A DNA stretch of 64,000 bases from Fusobacterium varium (GTDB taxonomy: Bacteria; Fusobacteriota; Fusobacteriia; Fusobacteriales; Fusobacteriaceae), in the NCBI GenBank assembly GCA_900637705.1, contig LR134390.1, positions 2,666,001 through 2,730,000 of the forward strand. Direction: 5' to 3'. A program made the position numbers and the translations under genes. Each line of letters starts with the position of its first letter. The stretch's first letter is position 1. Positions 46,627-56,261 of the stretch are shown here, one piece after another. A model generated the notes under the pieces. That model was not told the origin of the DNA. It worked only from the letters and a program-made list of their open reading frames with translations, and ran no database searches.

Positions 46627-47654
46627 TTACAAGCTTTCTATAAGCTTCTCAAGTTTACTTTCTTCCAATACTCCATCTTCAAAAGGAGTTTTTCTCATTC
46701 TGTGAGGTAATGCTAATACTGCTGCTCTTAACATATCTTCTTTTGATACATTCTCTCTTCCCTCATAAGCAGCTATTGTTATTGCTGTTTTTATAACACT
46801 TATATCAGCTCTATGACCATCAACATTCAATGCTATTGATATTTTAGCTGCTATTTCGTACATTTCATCACTACATTTAACATTTTTAATATTTTTTTGC
46901 TTTTTTCTATTCTTTCTTTTAATTCTTTTTCATCTTTATCATATTTTTTTATAAATTTTTCAGGTTCTGCTTCAAATTCAAGTCTTCTCTTTACTACCTC
47001 TACTCTCCTGCTTGTTTCTTTTTCTCCTGCTACATCTACTACTAAACCAAATCTATCTAGTAATTGAGGTCTTAAATCTCCCTCTTCTGGATTCATTGTT
47101 CCTACCAATACAAACTTAGCTGGGTGACTAAATGATATCCCCTCTCTTTCAATACTGTTCACTCCCATAGCTGCTGAATCCAAAAGAACATCTACTATAT
47201 GATCATCTAGAAGATTTATTTCATCTACATAAAGTATATTTCTGTTACTTTGAGCAAGTATCCCTTTCTCAAATTTCTTTTCTCCATTTTTTATTGCATG
47301 TTCAATATCCAATGTCCCTACTACTCTATCCTCTGTAGCACTTATTGGAAGGTTTATTACTTTCATTTTCCCTTGAATTATTTCAATCTCTTTTCCTGCT
47401 TTATATTTTTTTAGGCACTCATCACAAAACTCATCAGGTTTTTCAGGATCACAATGAAATTCACAATGATTTTCATATCTTTCTGCTAGTAAACTGGCAA
47501 GTCCTCTAACTAATGTTGATTTTGCTGTTCCTTTTTCCCCTCTTATAAGTACCCCTCCTAAAGATGAATTTATTATATTTAATACCAATGCTTCTTTCAT
47601 TTTTTCTTGTCCTACTATCCCTGTAAAAGGATAAAGAAAATTTCTATTACTCAT
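46627..47654 (-). CDS. ChlI/BchI-type chelatase AAA+ ATPase (one-base A-run deficit)
   Basis: 342 aa after correction. Walker A is [14 protein letters not shown], the Walker B region is [19 protein letters not shown], and the sensor and arginine motifs lie in [20 protein letters not shown]. An insert with CxxxCxxxxxxxC-like cysteines ([18 protein letters not shown]) sits after Walker A and might bind a metal. As sequenced the frame stops early; one A added to the A5 run at 46883-46887 restores [20 protein letters not shown]. It overlaps the radical SAM gene by 8 nt. Members of this family form hexamers that drive Mg or Co chelatase. Confidence 0.87.
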
Positions 47655-48672
47655 TTATGTTCCTCTCTTCCTCTAATAATTTAAATACTGCTTTTCGTAA
47701 AATACAATCCTTATCTTCAACTTCATATTTTTTATTATAAAGCATTCTTGAAGGACAGCATCCTTTACACACTTGCTTATATTCACACATACCACATCTC
47801 TCATATTTTCCTGAAGACAATTGTTTCATATTGATTTCTCCATCTATATTTCCCATATAATATTCCATATTTCCCACAAGAGAACTGCATGGATAAGTAT
47901 CACCATTAGGAGTTACTACCATAGCCTGCCCTAATGATGAATAACAGTAATTATCATTATTGCATATTGTACATTCTCTTAATTTTATCTCTTCTATTTC
48001 TCTTATCCCTATTTTTTTCCCTGTAAGTTTTGCAAGAATCTTAATCTTTTCATATGATTTTTTTAAATTAATATAAATTTCTTCATCTCTTGGTGGAAAT
48101 ATATCACTATTATTACTACAATTTCCTGCTATTCGTAAAAGATCGAGCCCTATCCCTCTTACATTTCCTAAATAATATGCCATCTCTACTAATTTTTCAA
48201 GTTTATCAATATTTCTATTGCTTAATACACAATTTATATTTATATTTTTTTTATGCTCTCTAAGAAGATTTATTCCTTCAAGAACTTTTTTTGTTCCTCC
48301 TCTTAACTCTTCATTAACGGCCATAGTCCCATCAAAACTAATTCCTATATTTATTTCCATTGCTGCTAATTTTTCAGCTATTTCATCTGTTATCAATGTT
48401 CCATTACTTTGAAGTCCTATTTTACATTTATATCCATTTTCTTTTAAATATTGATAAAGTTTTTCTATTACTTTGAAATTTAATAAAGGCTCTCCTCCTG
48501 CTAATATTAAAGTAAAATCCTTATCTTTACAAAGATTTATTGCTTTTTTAGCAGTTTCTAAAGACATCAATTCATGAGTAAATACAGGTTGTGCATAACA
48601 ATATTTACACTTTAAATTGCAATTATCAGCTAACCATAATACAAGATATCTAATATTTTTTTTATTCTTCAT
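47647..48672 (-). CDS. Radical SAM/SPASM-domain enzyme in the chelatase operon
   Basis: 341 aa. The [4Fe-4S]-SAM motif is CNLKCKYC (C18, C22, C25), followed by [11 protein letters not shown]. The C-terminal SPASM part has cysteines in [21 protein letters not shown] and [18 protein letters not shown], enough for auxiliary clusters. SPASM enzymes modify peptides, but relatives such as NirJ and AhbD act on tetrapyrroles. Overlapping starts and stops with cobN upstream and the ChlI gene downstream show tight coupling. A tetrapyrrole substrate is therefore the best guess; a peptide or sulfatase substrate cannot be excluded. Confidence 0.85.
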   Translation of the reverse strand: MKNKKNIRYLVLWLADNCNLKCKYCYAQPVFTHELMSLETAKKAINLCKDKDFTLILAGGEPLLNFKVIEKLYQYLKENGYKCKIGLQSNGTLITDEIAEKLAAMEINIGISFDGTMAVNEELRGGTKKVLEGINLLREHKKNININCVLSNRNIDKLEKLVEMAYYLGNVRGIGLDLLRIAGNCSNNSDIFPPRDEEIYINLKKSYEKIKILAKLTGKKIGIREIEEIKLRECTICNNDNYCYSSLGQAMVVTPNGDTYPCSSLVGNMEYYMGNIDGEINMKQLSSGKYERCGMCEYKQVCKGCCPSRMLYNKKYEVEDKDCILRKAVFKLLEEERNINE

Positions 48673-51600
48673 ATGCCTCTATATCACCTTCAATACTCAA
48701 ATATATTTTTCTTAAACTTTCCAATTTTTCTGAAGAAGCATTCCACATATTTCTCTGACTTGCTTCTAAAAGCTTTTCAGCTATGTTCATTACAGCATGA
48801 GGATTATTTTCTTTTATCCATTCTCTATTTTCTTCATTTTCAATATACTTTTCAGTTATCTTATCATACATCCAATCTTCAGCTATTTCAGATGTTGCAT
48901 CCCATCCAAAGAATATATCCACCATAAAACTTACTTCCTGAGCTCCCTTATATCCATGCCTCTTCAATCCTTCAAACCATTTTGGATTTAATATTCTTGA
49001 TCTCATTATTTTGGCAGTTTCTTCTTTTAAATTTCTTATTTTTGTTGATTCGGGATCACTGGCATCTGCGCTATATGATTGTGGATCTTTTCCTCTAGCA
49101 TATTTTACTGCTGCCACTAATCCACCATGATATGTATAGTAATCATCACTTTCCAACATATCTATTTCTATTGAACTTTCGTTTTTTACTGTTATTTCTG
49201 ATTTTTTCATTCTCTCTGTAAATATATTTTCTACTTTCGTTCCATGATAACTGCTTCCATAAGCATAACTACTCCAATTAATATATGCTTTTCCTAAATC
49301 TTCTCTTGTTTCCCACTCTTTAGAATTAATAAGTACTCCTACCCCTGCTCCATATGTACCAGGTGGACATCCAAATACTCTCATTTTAGACATATGTTCA
49401 GCTTCACTTAATTTATATCCCTCTTCTAAAAGCTGTACTATTTCTTCATTCATATTTTTTCTAATATAGTTTATATCATCACTTTCATCTAATTGTGATA
49501 CCAGATTCACTGCTTCCTCTAACAGCCTTATAAGGATTGGAAAAGTATCTCTGAACAATCCTGTTATTCTCAGTGTTACATCTATCCTAGGTCTTTTTAA
49601 TTCTTCATATGGAATAACTTCCAATCCTATTACTCTATCTCCATTATTCAGCCATATTGGTCTTACCCCCATGAGATATAATGCTTCAGCTATATCATCT
49701 CCATTAGTTTTCATAGTTTCTCCACCATATATCAGCATGGCTATATTTTGAGGTATTTTTCCTTCATCTTGAATATACCTCTCAATGAGCTTATCTCCCA
49801 ACTGTTTTCCAACTTTCCATGAAGCTCTTGATGGTATTTTATTTGGATCTATTGCATAGAAGTTAGTTCCTGTAGGAAGGATATTTATATTTCCTCTTGT
49901 TGGACATCCAGACTGACCTGGAAGAATAAATTTCCCTTCTGCTCCTTTTATAGTACTTTCTTTTTCTCTTACTGTTTCCATTATCTTAGGTAGAACTATT
50001 TCTAATATATTTTTCTGAAGACTTAAAATATACTTTTTATTTTTTATCTTATATCCTAAATATTCCTCTTTCAATTCTGGCTTTTTATCCTCTAGTGTTT
50101 CTTTTATAATTGCTAGAGTTATGTTTCTTATATCATCTAAAACCATAAGATTACTTTTCCCATTTTCACAAAGAATATATGGTTCATTTTTTAATTGCTC
50201 TATTTCATATCCTAAAGCCTTTCCTACATATTTATCAGCTGCCAGCATTCCACAATTATCTATCCTCATAAGAGATTGAATCAATGTAGCACATCTATCT
50301 CCTGAAGCTGGTTCTCCAAGTATATGCAGCCCATCTTTAATTGTTGAACTTTTTAATTCCTCTATATATGAATGAAACTTATTTATAAAACTTTTATAAT
50401 CTTCTAAAATTTTTTCTTTTTTCAAATTCATATCTAAATTATAGTTATATTTAAAGACTCTCTCTAAAATATCTTCTTTTATACTTTCAAGCTTTGGGTC
50501 TTTTGCATTTTCAGCTTGATAATACTGTTTTATCAATTCGTCCATCTCTTCTATATCCTCATACTCACCTGCTAAGGTAAGAGCAGGAATCATATATGAT
50601 ATAAGAGCTGCATAACTCCGTCTTTTAGCTTGCAATCCTTCTCCTGTAACATTGACAGAATAATCATACAAGTGAGGAATATCATCTATATTAAAATCAG
50701 GACAGCAACTATTGCTTAAACCTATTTCTTTCCCTGGCAGCCATTCTAGTGTTCCATGTGTTCCTACATGATATATAACATCAGCTTTAAATTCTTCTTT
50801 TATCCATTTGTAAAATGAATAATATTGATGTGGTATCATAAAGTCTGTATTATGATATATCTCTTCAGCTCTACATATCATTCCTCTTGCAGGCTGCAAC
50901 CCTATAAAAATATTTCCATTAAGTATTCCAGGTATTGGAAGAACATCTTCATATACCATAAACTCTCCTGGTCCTTCTCCCCATTGTTCTTCCATTTTAT
51001 TTTGTACTTTTTTATCCAGCTTTTCAAACCATTTCAGATATTTTTTCTTATCTATTGTATCTATACTTCTTTCCAATACTTTTTCTGAAGTAAGCCATTG
51101 CTGATCATTTGATACTCCCTTTATAATATTTTGAATTATTTCATTTCCATCTTTAAATTTATATTCAGTTTTAACTCCCATTTCACTAAAAGTTTCCACC
51201 ATATTATATACAGAATTAGGAGTATCCAATCCAAAAGCACAACCAATCATATCATTTCTTGGAGGCATATTATGAAAAATTATAGCTATTTTTTTATCTT
51301 CATTTTTTTCTGAAATAATCTTGACCAACCCATAGCCATTCTTGCTACTTTATTTACTCTTTCATCAATTGGCAGAAAAATAGATTTTTCTCCAAATTCA
51401 TCTTTAATTATTTCATGAGTACAGCAAGTAACTGATATAATCTGTCCATCAAATTCGGGATAGTAAACTCCTGTTGTAAGAGACATAGTATCTAATCCGC
51501 GAACATCTTCTTCCCATATTTCTCTGCTTTGATATGTAGTCATAGCTTGTATCACAGGTATTTCCAATTCTTCAAATATACTTTTTTCGACCATAGATGT

Positions 51601-52398
51601 TCCATCTCCTGGTTCATTAAATATACTTTGAGAATATCCAATCAAGTTTATTATGACATTTGGAATAATTTTTCCATTCTTTTTAAAATAGTTTTCTATT
51701 ACCCATTTTGTTCCCTTTGATTTTATAGATAAATCAGGTACTGAGTTGGTAAAAACAGCCAAAGGTAGTCCCCCTTCTTTTTTTATCTCCTCTATAAACT
51801 TATCTATAACTTCCATTTTTTTGCTTTGCCACTCTCGTCCATGAAAAAGTAATCCTATCACATTTTTCTCTTTAGCTATATTTTCTAAAAACTTTTCTGT
51901 ATTTTCAACTACTTTTCCATCATTATATATCCCTTCCCACTGTGGATATTGACATTCCTCTATCTCATATTTATTTTTTCCTATAGCATTTGCTGCATAC
52001 AATATCATATTTTTATAATTTTTTTCTCCACTTAGGATATAATATTTAGTCAATTTTTCTTGAATCAAAGGTGAAAGTCCTGAATTAGAAGTAAATTCTC
52101 TTGTTTCATCTTCTATAGTAGAATGAATAAAAAATGATTTTTTCCCTTGAAAATTCTTTCTAAACCTTAAAAATTTTTTAAATGTCGATATCCCCCCATG
52201 TATCATCATACATATTAAATCACTTTTTTCAGTAAAATTTTCCAGTTGATTATATATCTCATCACAAGAATCTATTTCAAAAGCTGTAAAAAATTTAAAT
52301 TCAAATTTTTCTGGATATTCTTTAATTATTAAGCTGCATACTTTATTTAAAGTATGTATATTATCAAACATTGAAGTTATAAATACAATTCTAAACAT
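48662..52398 (-). CDS. cobN: CobN-type cobaltochelatase large subunit (one-base A-run deficit)
   Basis: 1245 aa after correction. The ATG at 52398 follows GGAGG. As sequenced it is two overlapping frames; one A added to the A7 run at 51303-51309 joins AMGWSRLFQKKNEDKKIAI, the normal CobN sequence. Signature stretches are IAIIFHNMPPRNDMIGCAFG, YHVGTHGTLEWLPGKEIGLS, EGLQAKRRSYAALISYMIP, GDDIAEALYLMGVRPIW and FGCPPGTYGAGVGVLI. CobN binds the tetrapyrrole and receives the metal, with ATP hydrolysis by its motor partners, which here are of ChlI/ChlD type rather than CobS/CobT. It lies in a cobalamin-riboswitch operon after cbiZ. Tetrapyrrole and metal are not defined by sequence. Confidence 0.9.
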
Positions 52399-53479
52399 TA
52401 TTCCTCCATTTTTCTGCAACATACTTTGCAAAAGTCATAATATATCTTCTGACTAAAGAATCTTCATCTTCTAAGCTACAGTCTATCTGAAGTTTCTCAC
52501 AAATAAGCTTTCTCATTTGCTCACACTGTTCTATTACTATTTTTTCCGAAAGAAGCTTCCAATCTAATTGATCCATCAGATGAATATATAAGGAAGTAAG
52601 TGCAACTATCTCTTCATCTTTTTCTATTCTTTCAATAAATTCTATATATTCAAGTTTTTCATCAGCTTTTTCAGAATGAATCTTAATATATTCATTCCAT
52701 ACTGCTTCAGCTGTTATTCCATATCTTCTTCCTCTTCTGAATATAGATTTCTGTTTTTCAGGTGTTAAATCAGATTGTTTTGCTAAGGCTTCCTTTACTC
52801 CTCTTTTTACAGCATTTCCTATCAATTCTCCTAACTTTGAATGTTTCCCAGCATCATTGTATACTGCTTCACTTTCAAGATTGCTGTAAACTATTACTCC
52901 ATCTGTTCCAGAACCAGTTGCTATCCCACTGGAATATTTACTTCCTTCTAATAACTCCTGTATCGCAGCTGTCTTAGCTTCTGTTATAGTAATCATCGCT
53001 CTTGTCAAAGTTCTTGGGGGCAGATTTCCATTAATGGCTACAATTATATTTATAGTTCCATGTTTTATTTTTTCTGTTTTCCCATTATTTTCAATGTAAG
53101 AAGCTGGATCTCCAACACGTCCACCATTTGTTTCTATCCCTCCTGTTATAAGGGCAGTAACGCTTAAATCCCCATATTTCTCTATGGTTACACTCATATT
53201 TTTCATATCTGCTGCTGTTCCCATTCCAGTTGTATATTGAGGATTAAGACCTAATTCTTCTGCTATAATTTCCATATGTTCTTTATATGTTGGAGCTTTT
53301 AATTGGCATCCCATTCCTGGTGCAGTTTTTGCATCATTATTAAAAACAGAAGTCAGGTGTTCGCTATATCCCCCATTTATAACTCCTGTGCTTAGTACAG
53401 ATCTTTTTCCAGCAAATTTAACTATCACACTTTTATTATATCTATATACTTTATCTCCTGTTTCTAATATTTTTAACAT
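52391..53479 (-). CDS. cbiZ: Adenosylcobinamide amidohydrolase CbiZ with C-terminal extension
   Basis: 362 aa. The CbiZ domain covers about residues 10-235: SVLSTGVINGGYSEHLTSVF, GMGTAADMKNMSV, ALITGGIETNGGRVGDPASY, GTINIIVAINGNLPPRTLTRA and SSGIATGSGTDGVIVYS. CbiZ removes the aminopropanol arm of pseudo- or other cobamides so that they can be rebuilt. The last 120 or so residues, after GVKEALAKQ, are a helical extension not typical of the short form. It follows the ABC genes and overlaps cobN by 8 nt. Ribosome site TAGGAGG. Confidence 0.88.
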   Translation of the reverse strand: MLKILETGDKVYRYNKSVIVKFAGKRSVLSTGVINGGYSEHLTSVFNNDAKTAPGMGCQLKAPTYKEHMEIIAEELGLNPQYTTGMGTAADMKNMSVTIEKYGDLSVTALITGGIETNGGRVGDPASYIENNGKTEKIKHGTINIIVAINGNLPPRTLTRAMITITEAKTAAIQELLEGSKYSSGIATGSGTDGVIVYSNLESEAVYNDAGKHSKLGELIGNAVKRGVKEALAKQSDLTPEKQKSIFRRGRRYGITAEAVWNEYIKIHSEKADEKLEYIEFIERIEKDEEIVALTSLYIHLMDQLDWKLLSEKIVIEQCEQMRKLICEKLQIDCSLEDEDSLVRRYIMTFAKYVAEKWRNNV

Positions 53480-53495
53480 CTGTTCCTCCTAAATT

Positions 53496-54272
53496 CTATA
53501 ATATACAAAAATCTAATAATCCCGATATTGAATTATGATAAACTCTTGCATTTATTCCATATACCTTATTTAGATTTTCTTCTGTTATAACTTTTTCTGG
53601 TTCTCCATCTTCTACTATCTCACCATTAGACATCAATATAAGCCTTGTACAATATTTTACAGCTATTCTTAAATTGTGAATTACTGATATAACTGTTTTA
53701 TGCTCACTTTTCATACTCTCCAAATGTTTGAAAAGTTCATCTTCATACATCATATCCAAACTAGCTGATGGTTCGTCCAAAAGCATTATGTCACTTTCCT
53801 GTGTAAGTACTTTAGCAAAAAGTACTCTCTGCCTTTCTCCACCAGAAAGTTCTAATATAGATTTATCTTTAAATTTTAAAGTATTTGTCATTTTCATATA
53901 TTTTTCAGCTATTTCTATGTCTTTCTTTCCATATTCCTGAAATCTTTCTAAATATGGGTATCTTCCTAAAACAACTATATCTAAACAGGGAAAATCAAAA
54001 CCAAGATTTGTATTTTGGTTCATAAAAGAAATTTTTTTAGCTAATTCTTTTTCTTTGTATTCTGTTATGTTCCTTTCATTGAGTAATATAGTTCCCTTAT
54101 CTATTTTATTTATTCCATTTATTGTTTTTAAAAGAGTTGTTTTTCCAGAACCATTAGGACCTATAATGCCTATTATCTCTCCCTCTTTGCATTCAAAACA
54201 TATATTTTTTAATATTTCCCTTTCTCCTATTTTGTAATATACATTTTTAAGCTTTAAAGTAAAATTTTTCAT
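53496..54272 (-). CDS. Corrinoid/iron-complex ABC transporter ATPase (BtuD/FecE type)
   Basis: 258 aa. Walker A is GPNGSGKTTLLKTI, the Q-loop FMNQN, the signature LELSGGERQRVLFAK, and Walker B MLLDEPSASLD. It powers the adjoining FecCD-type permease, with which it overlaps by four nt. In the riboswitch operon with a TonB receptor and cbiZ it most likely imports corrinoids. Complete. Confidence 0.92.
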   Translation of the reverse strand: MKNFTLKLKNVYYKIGEREILKNICFECKEGEIIGIIGPNGSGKTTLLKTINGINKIDKGTILLNERNITEYKEKELAKKISFMNQNTNLGFDFPCLDIVVLGRYPYLERFQEYGKKDIEIAEKYMKMTNTLKFKDKSILELSGGERQRVLFAKVLTQESDIMLLDEPSASLDMMYEDELFKHLESMKSEHKTVISVIHNLRIAVKYCTRLILMSNGEIVEDGEPEKVITEENLNKVYGINARVYHNSISGLLDFCIL

Positions 54273-55297
54273 AGTCCTTTTCCCTCTTTTCTAATTTTAA
54301 TTATTAGATAAATAAAATATGGTGCACCTATCAATGATGTAATTATTCCTACACTTATCTCACTTGGTGCTAAAATTACTCTTGATATTAAATCGCTCAA
54401 TGTAAGAAAAAATGCTCCTGCTAAAAATGAACCTTTTAATAGTTTTCTATTATCTGCCCCAATTATTTTTCTTAATATGTGAGGAACAACTAGTCCTACA
54501 AATCCAATATTTCCACTTATACATACAGATACTGCTGTAAGTACTGCTACTATAACAAGTATTTTTTTTCTCATTTTTCTTATATTTATTCCTAAAGACT
54601 TAGCTTCTTCATCTCCCAGCAAAAGTATATTCAATTCTTTTCCATGATAAAATAAAATAAAGGATAAAAATATAATAGGTCCTATTCCAAATAGAAAATG
54701 TTCCCATCTTCTTCCACTAAGGCTTCCAATAGACCAAAAGATATACTCCTTTATCTGTGATTCCATAAGATTTGTAAGTATTATAGAAGATATAGCCCCT
54801 ACAAAACTGCTGATAGCAATTCCAGAAAGAATTAATAATAAATTGTCACTTTTTCCTCTTAAAGTTGAAAGTCTATATACAATGGCTGATATTAACAAAG
54901 AAAAAAATATAGAAAATAATGGCATTGCAAAAATATATTTTGAACTCAATCCTAATGCTATAGAAATTACTGCTCCAAGACTTGCACCACTAGAAATTCC
55001 AATTATTCCTGAATCAGCTATGGGATTTTTTAAAAGGCTCTGCATTGTACAGCCACATACAGCTAAAGCTCCTCCTACAATGACTGCTGTCATTATTCTA
55101 GGAAATCTTACATAATAAACTATTGAAATAAAACTTTTCCTTGTTATTTCATAGTTTGTAATTCCTATTTTATTCAACAGTATTTTTATGACTTCCAATA
55201 TTGGCACTCTTACTGCTCCATAAAAAAGAGAAAAAATAATCACTATAACCAAAAGAAAAATTATAAGAATATTAAAATTTAATTTTCTTCTTATCAT
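54269..55297 (-). CDS. Corrinoid/iron-complex ABC transporter permease (BtuC/FecCD type)
   Basis: 342 aa, about ten membrane helices. FecCD motifs are VRFPRIMTAVIVGGALAVCGCTMQSLLKNPIADSGIIGISSGA and GNIGFVGLVVPHILRKIIGAD. It forms the inner-membrane channel for the substrate handed over by the binding protein. It lies three nt after the binding-protein gene. Corrinoid specificity is inferred from the riboswitch. Confidence 0.92.
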   Translation of the reverse strand: MIRRKLNFNILIIFLLVIVIIFSLFYGAVRVPILEVIKILLNKIGITNYEITRKSFISIVYYVRFPRIMTAVIVGGALAVCGCTMQSLLKNPIADSGIIGISSGASLGAVISIALGLSSKYIFAMPLFSIFFSLLISAIVYRLSTLRGKSDNLLLILSGIAISSFVGAISSIILTNLMESQIKEYIFWSIGSLSGRRWEHFLFGIGPIIFLSFILFYHGKELNILLLGDEEAKSLGINIRKMRKKILVIVAVLTAVSVCISGNIGFVGLVVPHILRKIIGADNRKLLKGSFLAGAFFLTLSDLISRVILAPSEISVGIITSLIGAPYFIYLIIKIRKEGKGL

Positions 55298-55300
55298 TGA

Positions 55301-56176
55301 TTATTCCTCCCTCAAATTATATATAGTCTTTCCTAACTTTTCTATTCCATCAATCATATATTGAGAAGTTGGAGAAAGAGTTTTATGCTTTACTAAATAT
55401 ATTTTTTTATTCTTTACTGCTTTCAGATTTTCAAAACTTGGATCATTCATAACAAATGCTGAAAATTCTTCTGAATTTATATGCCCCTTCCATATTGGTA
55501 TTATTATTACATCTGGATTTAACTCTATTACTTTTTCCTTTGATATTTTCTGTGAACCATTGATTCCTGCTTCCCCAGCTGTATTTATTCCTCCAATAAG
55601 TCTAACCATATCATCAAAAGTAGTGTCTTTTCCACTTGTATATTCATACGAAGTATACATTAATACTTTTGGTTTCTTTCCTTTATAATTATCAGTTATC
55701 TGTTTTTGAAGAGCAGAAAGTCTGTCTTCCATATTTTTAACCAATGCTTCTCCTCTTTCTTTTTCTCCTACTAATTCTGCTAATTCTCTTATAAGTTTTT
55801 TTTGTTCCTCAAAATTCTTTGGTGTTTTATAGGTATATATATTTACTCCTGTTTCTTCTATTTGTAAAAGCACATCTTTTTTCATCCAGTCAGCAGTTAT
55901 TACCAAATCTGGTTCTAAATCTATCATTGTTTCTATGTTGCTTTCTATTTTAGGAAATCCTTTTGCGATTTCCCAAACATGTGACATATCTGGTTCTTCA
56001 TTAATTTTCCCACACAGCCCAACTATTCTTTTATGATTCACAAGACTCAATATCATCTCATCTCCACTCAATGTGAGAGAAGCTATGCGATTAAATTTTT
56101 TCCCATCTGCTCCTAAAGCATATACAGAAATAACAAAGGTAAGAATTATATAAATTAGAGAGATTATTTTTTTCAA
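55301..56176 (-). CDS. Periplasmic corrinoid/iron-complex binding protein (BtuF type)
   Basis: About 291 aa. It has a signal peptide (KKIISLIYIILTFVISVYALG) and the class III binding-protein fold: RIASLTLSGDEMILSLVNHKRIVGL, DLEPDLVITADWMKK and VIELNPDVIIIPIWKG. The start is uncertain: TTG at 56176 gives a normal signal peptide, and TTG at 56209 or GTG at 56185 are alternatives. It delivers the ligand to the permease. It follows the TonB receptor gene, with a GC-rich hairpin in the gap. Confidence 0.85.
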   Translation of the reverse strand: MKKIISLIYIILTFVISVYALGADGKKFNRIASLTLSGDEMILSLVNHKRIVGLCGKINEEPDMSHVWEIAKGFPKIESNIETMIDLEPDLVITADWMKKDVLLQIEETGVNIYTYKTPKNFEEQKKLIRELAELVGEKERGEALVKNMEDRLSALQKQITDNYKGKKPKVLMYTSYEYTSGKDTTFDDMVRLIGGINTAGEAGINGSQKISKEKVIELNPDVIIIPIWKGHINSEEFSAFVMNDPSFENLKAVKNKKIYLVKHKTLSPTSQYMIDGIEKLGKTIYNLREE

Positions 56177-56215
56177 TACCCTCACATCCCTTTTTAAATT
56201 GTTCTTCAATAGTAA

Positions 56216-56246
56216 TAAAGCAGGGGGAAATATTCTCCCTGCTTTA
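56216..56246 (-). repeat. Intercistronic hairpin after the TonB receptor gene
   Basis: TAAAGCAGGG/CCCTGCTTTA arms with an 11-nt loop lie between receptor and binding-protein genes. The T-tail is weak, so partial termination or mRNA protection is likely. Confidence 0.6.
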
Positions 56247-56261
56247 TATTTAACTTAATAA

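Noticed and set aside
44723-47654. Degraded chelatase pseudogenes
   Set aside because: All six breaks are the same one-base A-run change and the coding potential between them is intact, with Walker and MIDAS motifs preserved.
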